DNA from: Candidatus Sulfopaludibacter sp. SbA3
GTDB taxonomy: Bacteria; Acidobacteriota; Terriglobia; Bryobacterales; Bryobacteraceae
Reading direction: 5' to 3'
DNA length: 64,000 bases
NCBI GenBank assembly: GCA_945890485.1
Contig: CAMDCN010000005.1
Coordinates: forward strand, 124,001 to 188,000
Part shown: one piece after another, positions 38,001-45,414 of the stretch
Numbering within the stretch: the first letter of the stretch is position 1
How the letters are laid out: each line of letters opens with the position of its first letter
The notes under the pieces: generated by a model
The model's input: the letters and a program-made list of their open reading frames with translations, nothing else
What the model was told of the DNA's origin: nothing
Databases searched by the model: none
Program-made: the position numbers and the translations under genes

Positions 38001-38749
38001 ATAAGCGAAACCTGGCCGCCGGAACTGCGGCCTTGATTGGCATTCTGGCCGCCGACGGTGACGCGGAACTCCTGCACCGAATCGAGCGGCACCGGAAGGG
38101 CGGCGTTGAAGCCGCCGGGACGATCGGCGCTAGCGTTGTTGAACCCACCGTTTGGTCCGCCCTCCAGGCCGGCCGTTTGGTTGTCGTTCACATCGACGCC
38201 GTCCAGCGTGATGTTGTTCTGATCGCGGCGGGCGCCCAGCACTTCGCCGGTGGAGGTAACTCCAGCCTGCAGGCTGAGCAGTTCGACCACGTTCCGCGTG
38301 AGTAGGGGCAACTGGCGCACCTGGGTTTCGTTGAAGGCTGTGCCCAGGGAGGCATCGACCGAGTTGATCTTGGCGACTTCGGCTTCGACGTTGACGGTCT
38401 GCACCATGCTGGCGACGTCCAGATGCAGGTCGAGCGACGCGGGCGTATTCACGAGCAATTGAACGCCCTTCTGCGTGAGGCCGGCAAAGCCCGGCTTCTC
38501 CACAATCAAAACGTAGGTGCCCGGAGGAACTTGCGAGAACTGATACGAACCGGAGTTGGTGGTGAGCACCGAACGGCGCCAACCCGTCTCGGCGCTTTCC
38601 AGTTTGACGACCGCGCCATCAATGGCGGCGGCCTGCGCGTCGGTGATGTTTCCGCGCAGAGAGCTCATGGCTTGACCCCAGAGCATGCTAGCCAGCGCGG
38701 ACAAATGCAGGGCGATCAGCATGATGCTGATTCGAGTGTTGTTTTTCAC
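35012..38749 (-). CDS. Oar-like TonB-dependent outer membrane receptor
   Basis: 1245 residues starting at GTG (38747-38749) with GAGGAG nine bases upstream. The order is signal peptide, carboxypeptidase-regulatory domain (GNITDAQAAAIDGAVVKLE), plug (LDGVDVNDNQTAG) and a large beta-barrel ending in Phe (MQFALRYEF). It lies between the anti-sigma gene (190 bases upstream) and the PSD1 gene, a position that suggests its expression is set by the adjacent ECF sigma factor. Substrate is unknown; the neighbours suggest a polymer breakdown product or other large nutrient. Confidence 0.94.
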   Translation of the reverse strand: MKNNTRISIMLIALHLSALASMLWGQAMSSLRGNITDAQAAAIDGAVVKLESAETGWRRSVLTTNSGSYQFSQVPPGTYVLIVEKPGFAGLTQKGVQLLVNTPASLDLHLDVASMVQTVNVEAEVAKINSVDASLGTAFNETQVRQLPLLTRNVVELLSLQAGVTSTGEVLGARRDQNNITLDGVDVNDNQTAGLEGGPNGGFNNASADRPGGFNAALPVPLDSVQEFRVTVGGQNANQGRSSGGQVSLITKGGSNQLHGSLYEFHRNTVTSANNWFNNRAGVKREPLIRNQFGASVGGRIVRDRAFYFLNWEQRRDASGYSQLRNVPSESFKNGEIRVVTNDGVTRTLSAADVRAIDPLRLGASQTMLNLFKQMPVGNDPNSGLDRGLNFSVFRFNAPFKLDNKAYVGKMDFRLDEAGKHSLSLRGTLADNIQDDGNALAPYPGQPAAAQLLNNSRGLSGLYTQVLTPSLVNVVTAGLTRIGIERTGSTKTGFTIDTINLAENFTRGYIRIAPTYNFADDLTWTKGSHTVTGGVNLRVIRNDRTSFANAFQNYSYGRGSLSGLGADIVNATEGYLANSTGNANIRLANSPALSRAFGNLTGLITGGAMTYSYDREGNPLPIGAPPIRQFASNDLELYIGDSWRVNPSLTLTYGVRWTRFGVPYEQNGLQVAPTFSAQAYYAERYGGMLAGIPSFQLPHAIRQYDWNGPVNGTDSWYRPDNNNFAPRFAFAYSPRKGDGLLSKVFGTGGVFRGGAALVYDRFGSQLVTNFDQAASFGLTEIKNLGQSVNFTTGPRYNGTFPTIPAASVHQFPFTPPNVDFIGGNYMGIASDLRTPYSILLNASYARELPGGMTMEVGYAGRLSRKLLMQIDAGGWALLFKDPKSGIVWKDMAREMRNHWNAGVDPRAVASNPGLIPPNAFIENQMAGLTNFYFPGSASANYYNLLWGQNAGSDADAVHQVDRIRRPSLGNQCMSTSGCFTFYPPQSSGSSTWTNVGFSNYHGGTLTIRRALSKGFAYDFNYTLSHSIDNGGAPESGGGTHAGIMLNPFDYGAFRGSSDFDMRHNLNANSLVELPFGKGRKFLTNASPVVNQLVGGWQVSGIFRYNSGLPSSVAYTGLWPTNFSFSTVAYPVGPYEAKVQINDIGNPSIFGSPREASNWKPMYPGEVGKRSAVRLDNLVNTDISIAKAIFLPWEGHRLQFRAEAFNAFNNVNFLNLSLDANSPSNFGQFTSAGAPRVMQFALRYEF

Positions 38750-38939
38750 GTCTGTAATCTCCTCGGTCTAGAGTTGGAATCAGCCCTCGCGGCAAGGCGG
38801 GAGGCTTTATCGCTGCGCCGGATTGCGATCAGGCACGCGATGCAGACGAGATGGTTCAGACCGGGAGACAACACTCCGTCGTGGAGAGGAACGGGTAGAC
38901 GGGACCCAAGCGATACTGATTCAACGAGAAACGGAGCGG

Positions 38940-40688
38940 CTAGGGCTCACACTTCCCAGCCAAGGCCGCGCCGACGTTGGCGTGGAGGCCCACTATCTCT
39001 TGCCGCCAGTTGAAGGGGCTGATCTGGCCCAGATCCGGACTCCCTCCGGCCAGAGCCGTGAAGCCGCGGGAGTACAGCTCTTCTAGACGGGAAACAGAAC
39101 TGGCTAACAAGGTGGCGGTCCCGTCCCAACGGCAAAGGGCACCGGCAGCGGACTGCTCCGGCAGTTCCACCCCGGTAGCCGCAAGGAGAGGCCGGCTGTT
39201 GGCATCCACCTGAGCCCAAGCTAGACGCGCGGCCTGCCGATGGGCCTCGCCCAAACGATTCAGCCGAGCAGCCGCCTGCGGCGAAAGAGCGGAACGCGCG
39301 GCATCCGGAAACCTCTGTGCCAGATCGGCCAGCGCGGCGACCTCCACCAGAACTCGGCGCAGAGCGGCGTGCTGGGCGGAGACCACAAGGTTCGCCGCTC
39401 GCTCTCGTCCCACCATTTGTACGAGACTGTCGAAGAAAAGAGGAGGCTGAGGCGCCAGCGGAACCACGTTCACCGTCGGCGGGCCGGGGTGGTCCAGGTC
39501 GTTTTCTTCCACCGCCACAATCTCGATCGGCCGGCTGGTTTTGATCGCATGGCGGAGGGCAACAAGATGGGTCGGATCCTCCGGATAGGTGGTGATCAGA
39601 ACGCGTTGCGCTTGCCTTTCAACGCGCGCGCCATCGCGGTCCGCGGCGCCCGTTTCATGCACGGCCACCAGGGCGTCGACTTCGGCCTCGTTCAATTCTT
39701 CGGCGGTCAGAACCGGGATGGCGGGAACTTCCAGAAGCGTTGGTTCCCGAGTCTCTTGTGGGTCGAGCGCCGGTGTCACCTCCAGCTCGGAAATCGTGGC
39801 GGGTTCAATCCCGTCCATCCAGTTTGCAAGCTGCGGCGTGAGGGCCGTGACTTCGAGTGCCGTTTCCACAATGCGATATTGCCGAGTGCCGCCGTCGCCG
39901 TGGACCATCCACGTCTGCTCTATGGGATGCCAGTCCGTTGCCCGTACGACCAGTTCCGCCTCGACGATCTCTCCGGGTTCCGGCGCATCGGCCGAGCGCA
40001 TGCGAATGCGCAGATAGCCGCCTTCCTGGTCTACTTGCTCCCGGGCGGCGCCGTTTTCAGCAACCCAAGCGGCATGGTTGGTGGCCGAAACCGGGCGACT
40101 GAAGTCGAGGTCGTTTTGTTCGTATAACGTCTCCAGTTCCCGCCACAACGCCGCATCGCCGCCCGCCTCGGGCTGCCAGCGGGGCCGATGGGCCGCCGCC
40201 CGCCACACTTTGCCTTTCGCCCGGCGCGAGTTGGCCTCCACTTGAATGCGTTGCACGGTGACCGCGCGGGGCGACCGCAAGTCCATGGCCTTCTCCGCCG
40301 CGGCCGACCGGGCCATGGCTTCCTTGGCGGAGACGATGGGAACAGGCCACAGCAGCACTGCGAGGAGAGCCGCCACGGCACCGGCAAGCGAGAATCCGGC
40401 GAACGGGCTGATCCGGCGGGCAGGAGGGGCCTGGCTGGCAGCGGCGGCTGCCAGCCTGCTCGCAAAGCCATTCCAGCGAGACCGATCGACGTCGGACTGC
40501 CAACCGGAGGCGGCCATTTCAGCGTATCGGTCAATCGTACGGAGAAGTCGTTCGTGCTTATGGCGGCAGCCCCAACAGAGTTCGAGATGAGCCGCGACAT
40601 CGGCGCGGCGGGACTTATCGAGTTCGCCCTCTATCGCTTCGATCAGTTCTTCGACGGTGGGATGCCGCTCGCTGAAGCTACTGGTCAT
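38940..40688 (-). CDS. Large anti-sigma factor with zinc-finger N-terminus and one membrane segment
   Basis: 582 residues. The N-terminal zf-HC2-like domain has the zinc motif H-x3-C-x2-C in HLELCWGC (near 35-42). A hydrophobic segment at about 97-117 (FSLAGAVAALLAVLLWPVPI) crosses the membrane once. The remaining 460 residues are predicted to be periplasmic, much larger than in usual anti-sigma factors, with no family I can name; VKLE-type and proline-rich parts are visible. It overlaps the sigma gene by 11 bases. Likely holds the sigma factor inactive until an envelope signal, perhaps from the TonB receptor encoded next. Confidence 0.83.
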   Translation of the reverse strand: MTSSFSERHPTVEELIEAIEGELDKSRRADVAAHLELCWGCRHKHERLLRTIDRYAEMAASGWQSDVDRSRWNGFASRLAAAAASQAPPARRISPFAGFSLAGAVAALLAVLLWPVPIVSAKEAMARSAAAEKAMDLRSPRAVTVQRIQVEANSRRAKGKVWRAAAHRPRWQPEAGGDAALWRELETLYEQNDLDFSRPVSATNHAAWVAENGAAREQVDQEGGYLRIRMRSADAPEPGEIVEAELVVRATDWHPIEQTWMVHGDGGTRQYRIVETALEVTALTPQLANWMDGIEPATISELEVTPALDPQETREPTLLEVPAIPVLTAEELNEAEVDALVAVHETGAADRDGARVERQAQRVLITTYPEDPTHLVALRHAIKTSRPIEIVAVEENDLDHPGPPTVNVVPLAPQPPLFFDSLVQMVGRERAANLVVSAQHAALRRVLVEVAALADLAQRFPDAARSALSPQAAARLNRLGEAHRQAARLAWAQVDANSRPLLAATGVELPEQSAAGALCRWDGTATLLASSVSRLEELYSRGFTALAGGSPDLGQISPFNWRQEIVGLHANVGAALAGKCEP

Positions 40689-41253
40689 GGAGGTCCTTCA
40701 TCAACCGAACCAGCGCCCGGCGAATTCCTTCGGACACAGTCGATTCGCTGACCTGGAGGATCTCGGCGATCTCGCGGTACCGGAAGCCTTCCGTGCGGAG
40801 TTGGAGGCAGAGGCGCTGCTGTTGGGGGAGCCGGTCGGCCGCGGCGCGAACCAGCGCGATGCGTTCGTTGTGAAGCATCGACTCCTCGCAGGAGAGGTGC
40901 CGCTCATCGACGATCTCCATGCCGCCGATGTCGACAGTTCCCTGACTATGGGAGTCGCGGCGGCGGTGGTGGTCAATGGCCAGGTTGTGGCCGGTGCGAA
41001 ATAGCCAACCCTTCGTTTCGTGGATCTGCCGATTCTGGCGCAATTCTTGATAAAGGCGGAGAAAGCACTCCTGGGTCAGATCCTCTGCCTCTCCCTGGTC
41101 TCGCAGGATGACTTGGAGGTAGCGGCAGAGTGCCTCGCGCCAGGTGGCGAAGTATTGGGTGATGCGGTCTTCCAACGTGCCGCACTCAGCTTCCGCATCC
41201 GTAAAGAGGAGGCCGGAGAGCGAAAGCGGTTCGGAGTGGTCGTTGGCAGACAT
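40678..41253 (-). CDS. ECF-type RNA polymerase sigma factor
   Basis: 191 residues. Region 2 includes GEAEDLTQECFLRLYQEL and WLFRTGHNLAIDHHRRR, and region 4 has LPQQQRLCLQLRTEGFRYR followed by an HTH (IAEILQVSESTVSEGIRRAL). There is no region 3, as in extracytoplasmic-function factors. Translational overlap with the zinc-finger anti-sigma gene supports a sigma/anti-sigma pair. It heads about 18 kb of co-oriented, closely spaced genes. No convincing autoregulated promoter was found in the 254 bases upstream. Confidence 0.93.
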   Translation of the reverse strand: MSANDHSEPLSLSGLLFTDAEAECGTLEDRITQYFATWREALCRYLQVILRDQGEAEDLTQECFLRLYQELRQNRQIHETKGWLFRTGHNLAIDHHRRRDSHSQGTVDIGGMEIVDERHLSCEESMLHNERIALVRAAADRLPQQQRLCLQLRTEGFRYREIAEILQVSESTVSEGIRRALVRLMKDLHDQ

Positions 41254-41471
41254 GAGCGAAACCCTGGTCCACTTGCTTTGGTGGCAAGAGGTGCTTTCCT
41301 ATGAGACGGGATTCGAAGTTCTTTTCCTGACAGGGGCCCAACATTAAATTTGGGCAGGAAGTGCGACAAGAAAAGCGCCAACGGGGGGGCACGGAGCAGA
41401 GCCGCCACGAGCGGCTACTTGGGCTGAAGGTACATACCGCAGCCGAGGCCCCATGGTAGCACTGGAGGCAG

Positions 41472-41490
41472 ATCCGCCGCAGCGGCGGAT
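41472..41490. repeat. Perfect inverted repeat upstream of the D-2-hydroxyacid dehydrogenase gene
   Basis: Nine-base arms (ATCCGCCGC and GCGGCGGAT) flank one central base, A41481. It lies 17 bases before the ATG at 41508, in the divergent 254-base region to the ECF sigma gene. It could be an operator or an RNA hairpin covering the ribosome site; it lacks the T-tract of a terminator. The rest of the gap shows no gene. Confidence 0.6.
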
Positions 41491-41507
41491 GTGATAGAAC
41501 AACCCAC

Positions 41508-42548
41508 ATGATCTCTCGCCGCACAGTGCTCCAAGCCTCCGGCCTCGCGGCCGCACCCCAAGTCATGACGGCGCAGACCGGCCCGTTGAAAGTCGTCAGC
41601 ATGGTGGCATTTGAGCCCGGTGAGCTCGCCAAGATCACGCAAGGCAAGGCGGTTCCCATCCGTTTTGTTGTCGCGAAGGACCGCGAGGAATTTCGTAAGG
41701 AACTGCGCGACGCCGATATCGTCTATGGCGGCCTCACCGGCGCCGACCTCGATTTCGCGCCGAAAGTGAAGTGGGTCCAGTCACCCGGCGCCGGCGTCGA
41801 GAGCGCCGACCCGAAGTTTATGGCGAGCCCGATTCTGTTCACGAACATGGCCCGCATCTTTGCGCCCGGCATTGCCGAAACCGCCATGGGCCTGCTGCTG
41901 TGCCTCACGCGCGGCATCACCAAATACTACATGCCCCAGTTCGCCAAGCGGCAGATGAAGCCGGTTGGCACGGTGAAGAGCGCCGACCATTGGGAGCTCG
42001 GCGGCCGGACGATTGGCCTGGTCGGCTTCGGCGGCATCGGCTACGAGATAGGCCGCCGCGCCCATTTTGGCTTCGATATGAAGGTGCTCGCGACCGACGC
42101 GAAGCCGATGCATAGGCCCGAGTGGGTGGAGGAGTTGCACGATCCGTCCTGGCTGATGGAGATGGTCCCGCGGGTCGATGTCCTTGTCAGCGCCGCGCCG
42201 TCGACGCCGAAGACGCGGCGGATGTTTAACGAAGGCGTCTTCCGCAAGATGCAAAAGCACGCGATCTTCCTCGGCATGAGCCGGGGGGATCTGTTCGACG
42301 ATATGGCTCTGGTGAAGGCCCTGAAAGAGGGGTGGATCGGCGGCGCCGGGCTCGATGTCTTCCCCAAGGAACCGCCTCCTGCGGACCATCCGATTTTTGA
42401 CGCGCCTAACGTCGTGATGACGGCCCATACCTCAGGCTGGGGCCCCGACCGCCAACGCCGGCTCGTCGACCTTTTCGCCGAGAACTTACGCCGCTACGCG
42501 CTCGGGATGGAGTTAATGAACGTCGTCGATAAGCAAAAAGGCTACTGA
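41508..42548 (+). CDS. D-2-hydroxyacid dehydrogenase family protein, Tat-type signal
   Basis: 346 residues. The C-terminal two thirds hold the NAD-binding domain with GFGGIG (near 170-175). Catalytic positions of the family are present: Arg in GMSRGDLFDD, Glu in FPKEPPP and His in TAHTSGW. Members reduce 2-oxo acids to D-2-hydroxy acids. The N-terminus SRRTVLQASGLAAA looks like a twin-arginine signal, which is unusual for an NAD enzyme and may mean export or a lost signal. It is preceded by a perfect inverted repeat and followed convergently by a broken DUF4268 gene. Confidence 0.88.
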   Translation: MISRRTVLQASGLAAAPQVMTAQTGPLKVVSMVAFEPGELAKITQGKAVPIRFVVAKDREEFRKELRDADIVYGGLTGADLDFAPKVKWVQSPGAGVESADPKFMASPILFTNMARIFAPGIAETAMGLLLCLTRGITKYYMPQFAKRQMKPVGTVKSADHWELGGRTIGLVGFGGIGYEIGRRAHFGFDMKVLATDAKPMHRPEWVEELHDPSWLMEMVPRVDVLVSAAPSTPKTRRMFNEGVFRKMQKHAIFLGMSRGDLFDDMALVKALKEGWIGGAGLDVFPKEPPPADHPIFDAPNVVMTAHTSGWGPDRQRRLVDLFAENLRRYALGMELMNVVDKQKGY

Positions 42549-43484
42549 TCATACGGCCAAACGGCCGAGGCGAACTCTGAAGACTTTGTCGAAGCGATCT
42601 TGTAGATTGAGCAGGTGTTCGATAACCTCGCTCTCTGATTCTGGGTCGACCGGGTCGCAGCCGTGCACTGTCTTACGAATGATGGAGGCCCGTTTCTCAT
42701 CCAGCCGCAGCCACTCTAGTGCTTGGCCGAACTCTTCTTCAATGGCCGTCTTCTCCTCAAGCAAGAGATCGAGCAAGCGCTTGTTCCGCTGGCCGGAATC
42801 CTTGTCATAGTCGATTTAGAGTTCGGCCCGGTAAGAACGGCGGGAGATTGCCAAGACGATGCTTACGCCGGATCGCCCGAGCCCTATTCCCATCCAGCCA
42901 CTCGGCCCCGCCGTACGTCCTCCGAAAGGGTTCGAGGGTTGGCGCGGGAATGCGATCAGATTCCGCCAAAAACGAAGGTTCGCTTCCTCGGATGCCGCCA
43001 TCGATTTTTTCGAGCCGCCAGTTGCCTTCGATTGGGCGTCGGGTCCGGCAACCACTTGAAACAATGGTGCCACCGGCGAGTCGGCGATTCGAATGGCCTC
43101 GACCTTGACGACGTAGAACGAGATATTCGCCGGGGCAAACTCGTTGAGCCACTCGATCGCGCGTTGATGCTCCGGCCTCGGTTCTGGTGAAATCCAAATG
43201 GCGGTTGACGCCTCCAGGCCGACCAGATAGGTCATGACTTGGCCCAAGTCGCCGTGGTCTGTTCGCTCCAACTGGTTTTCGATGATCACCCGGCGCCCAT
43301 CTGCGTCGCGGCACAGCAGGTCAACAAGGAAATCTCCCACGCGCACCTCCCGTCCCTCGACATCTAACTCCAGACCAATGCGGATAGACAACGCATCGAT
43401 GTGCTGTTCGAGCCACGGCGTGAAACCGCGGGCCTCATCCGCGAATGCCTGACGGATGGGAATCGTAACAATTCGGCTTAGCAA
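42549..43484 (-). pseudogene. DUF4268 nuclease-like gene interrupted by a single TAA codon
   Basis: The frame from ATG 43482-43484 reads 222 residues to TAA at 42816-42818, and the same frame then continues 89 codons to a stop at 42549. The downstream part (IDYDKDSGQRNKRLLDLLLE) is the missing C-terminus of the DUF4268 domain that starts before the stop (RFWRNLIAFPR, GWMGIGLGRSG, RSYRAEL). In relatives the segment reads ELYID, so TAA stands where Tyr (TAT or TAC) is expected. The N-terminal half resembles a PD-(D/E)xK nuclease fold (VGDFLVDLLC, IIENQLE). Either a recent pseudogene or a sequencing error. It is convergent with the dehydrogenase gene with no gap. Confidence 0.8.
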
Positions 43485-43514
43485 GTTTTCATTCTAGTCC
43501 GCGAAAAGCGACGC

Positions 43515-43994
43515 ATGTTTTCCGCGTTACTCGTCATGGCACTCACTCTCGGCGCAAAAACTCAAGTTTCCGGCTACGTCACCAAAGAAATATTCCTGAA
43601 AGGCCGCACCCTCGAGGAAATCGAAAGGACCCTCGGCTACCATGCCGGGCGTCTCGCGAGCGGGGCGACCTTTTTGAAGCTCGACCGCGTCCCCAAGGCC
43701 GGTGAGTTCAGCCTCGCCGGCTATTCCCAGGTGGCCGACCACCGCGCCAGCCCACCAACCGGCATCGACGTCGATAAAGTCTCGCAAATGGCCGCGGCCT
43801 CGTTCACGGCCGACGGCGGCGACCGCCTCGTCAAAGTCTTTCCCGCCATTGGCCACGACGCCGCCATGGCCAACGACGACCAGTATCCCCCCGGTGCCGG
43901 CTGTCCCCAGTGGAAGTTGACCACAAAGATCGACGCCACCGTTGTCGCCGTCGTCTCGCTTTATCTCGGCGGCCGCTACTACCCGGCTACCTAG
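43515..43994 (+). CDS. Hypothetical protein, 159 residues
   Basis: I do not recognise a named family. The N-terminal 13 residues are hydrophobic but short. The segment YVTKEIFLKGRTLEEIERTL and the next AGRLASGATFLKL look folded and charged rather than random, and base use resembles the neighbours, so it is probably a real gene. It starts 30 bases from the divergent broken DUF4268 gene and ends with a 4-base overlap with the convergent aldolase gene. No ribosome site stands out. Confidence 0.6.
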   Translation: MFSALLVMALTLGAKTQVSGYVTKEIFLKGRTLEEIERTLGYHAGRLASGATFLKLDRVPKAGEFSLAGYSQVADHRASPPTGIDVDKVSQMAAASFTADGGDRLVKVFPAIGHDAAMANDDQYPPGAGCPQWKLTTKIDATVVAVVSLYLGGRYYPAT

Positions 43995-44692
43995 CGCAGC
44001 TCATCCCGCACCCGCCGCAGCGCCTGCGCCAGCAAGTACGCGTCGGCCGAATACAGTAGCCGGTCCACGCCCATCTCCCGCCAGCGGTCGGCAGACTCCA
44101 GGCTGTTGGCAAACGCACTCACCTCGATGCCTGCGGCGTGCGCGGCGTGGATCACGCGCTGCCCCGCGCCGAGCACCTCCGCGTGCATCACGTCGCCCGG
44201 CCGCCCCAATGCCTGCGATAGATCATACGGCCCGATGAACAACTCATCGACGCCGGCCAGCCCCGCAATCGCCTCCACCTCGGCTAGCGCGCCGGCGGTT
44301 TCGATCTGAATCACCACCCGCACCGGCCGCTGCAAATACTCGGCCATCGGCACCAGCGAATACCCCGCCGCTCGAACAAAACCGTTTAACCCGCGTCGCC
44401 CCGCTGGATGGAAGCGCGACGCCGACACCACCGCCGCCGCCTCCTCGGCCGTATGAATCTGCGGCACCAACACGCCATCCGCCCCGGCGTCCAAGGCGCT
44501 CTGCAACAGATCCGCTCGCCCCGCCACCCGCACAATTGCCGGTACCCTCGCCGCCCGCAACATGTTCGGCAACTGCGCCGTCCCCATCGCGCCGTGTTCG
44601 GTGTCGATCACCACGAAATCCCATCCGGCCAGGCTGGCCATCTCCACCACGTCCGGGCAGGGAATCTCCAGAAATATACCGGCCGGAATCAT
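43991..44692 (-). CDS. HpcH/HpaI family aldolase
   Basis: 233 residues, normal to slightly short for the 2-dehydro-3-deoxy-aldarate/HpaI aldolase family of metal-dependent TIM barrels. Motifs are DFVVIDTEHGA, the catalytic region RV near residue 57, GADGVLVPQI, QIETAGALAEV with metal-binding Glu, and FIGPYDLSQALG with metal-binding Asp. It cleaves 2-oxo-4-hydroxy acids to pyruvate or the like plus an aldehyde. It shares ATGA with the upstream thymidylate-kinase-like gene, so it is translated from the same message although the functions look unrelated. Confidence 0.9.
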   Translation of the reverse strand: MIPAGIFLEIPCPDVVEMASLAGWDFVVIDTEHGAMGTAQLPNMLRAARVPAIVRVAGRADLLQSALDAGADGVLVPQIHTAEEAAAVVSASRFHPAGRRGLNGFVRAAGYSLVPMAEYLQRPVRVVIQIETAGALAEVEAIAGLAGVDELFIGPYDLSQALGRPGDVMHAEVLGAGQRVIHAAHAAGIEVSAFANSLESADRWREMGVDRLLYSADAYLLAQALRRVRDELR

Positions 44693-45414
44693 TTCACCTT
44701 TCTCGACGGCCGCTTCTTTGGAGCGAAGTGCCCGGCGATATGCCGCTGCAACTCCCGGAAGATCGCGTCCGCCGGTTTCGCCGCGTCCACCGTCACGAAG
44801 CCGTACCGCATCGACATGCGGTCCAGCGCCCGGATCACCCGGGCCTGATACCGCACAAAGCTGTCGTACATGTCCGGGCCGAACCGCATGTCCATACCGC
44901 TCTCCCAGAAGTCGAACTGTCCGCGGCCCATCACCGTTCGCGAAATCAGCGTCGGTACCTCAGCCCGCAGATAGTAAACGGCATGGGGCACCAGCGCGAA
45001 GCCAGCCACCTTTTCGAGCCAGGAACTATCCTCGCCCCGCGCAATCCCCCTCGCCATCAGCGAAAAAATGTAGCGGTCCGTCAGTACGACGAATCCCGCC
45101 CGCAGCGCCGGAATAATCTCGTTTTCCAGGCGATCCGCGAAGTCCGTCGCATAGAACAGCGTCATCGTCACTGACCCCAGCGTATGACCTTCCTTCGCCT
45201 GGGCGATGCCTTTGCCCGCCAAGGCGCTCCGTGCCATCCCCGTATCGAGCACCGCGTGCCCCTGCTGCTCCAGCCAGGACTTCAGCCGGGCCACCTGAGT
45301 GCTCCGGCCCACCGCGTCCGGCCCTTCGACGACGATCAGTTTCCCCTGCAACTCCGAGGTGTCCACCCCCGGCAGCGGCTCGCTATAGAACTGGAGTGGT
45401 TGCTTCGAAAGCAT
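44689..45414 (-). CDS. Thymidylate-kinase-like protein with altered P-loop
   Basis: 241 residues of the dTMP kinase family. The P-loop reads GPDAVGRST, with Arg where the invariant Lys of GxxxxGKS/T should be. The DR motif is in LTDRYIFSLMARG and the ATDFADRLENEI segment matches its upstream partner. The ATG at 45412-45414 lies inside the end of the upstream gene (32-base overlap) but has a strong AGGAGGGG site seven bases before it. It may bind but not hydrolyse ATP efficiently, or act as a pair with the canonical copy. Real dTMP kinase activity is doubtful. Confidence 0.82.
   Translation of the reverse strand: MLSKQPLQFYSEPLPGVDTSELQGKLIVVEGPDAVGRSTQVARLKSWLEQQGHAVLDTGMARSALAGKGIAQAKEGHTLGSVTMTLFYATDFADRLENEIIPALRAGFVVLTDRYIFSLMARGIARGEDSSWLEKVAGFALVPHAVYYLRAEVPTLISRTVMGRGQFDFWESGMDMRFGPDMYDSFVRYQARVIRALDRMSMRYGFVTVDAAKPADAIFRELQRHIAGHFAPKKRPSRKVK

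Noticed and set aside
38780-38815. GC-rich imperfect hairpin between anti-sigma and TonB receptor genes
   Set aside because: The arms pair only partly and no T-tract follows, so it is not convincing as a terminator.
42816-43484. A complete 222-residue gene ending at TAA 42816
   Set aside because: The end falls within a conserved DUF4268 segment and the same frame continues with the rest of the domain, so it is a truncated gene rather than a full-length one.
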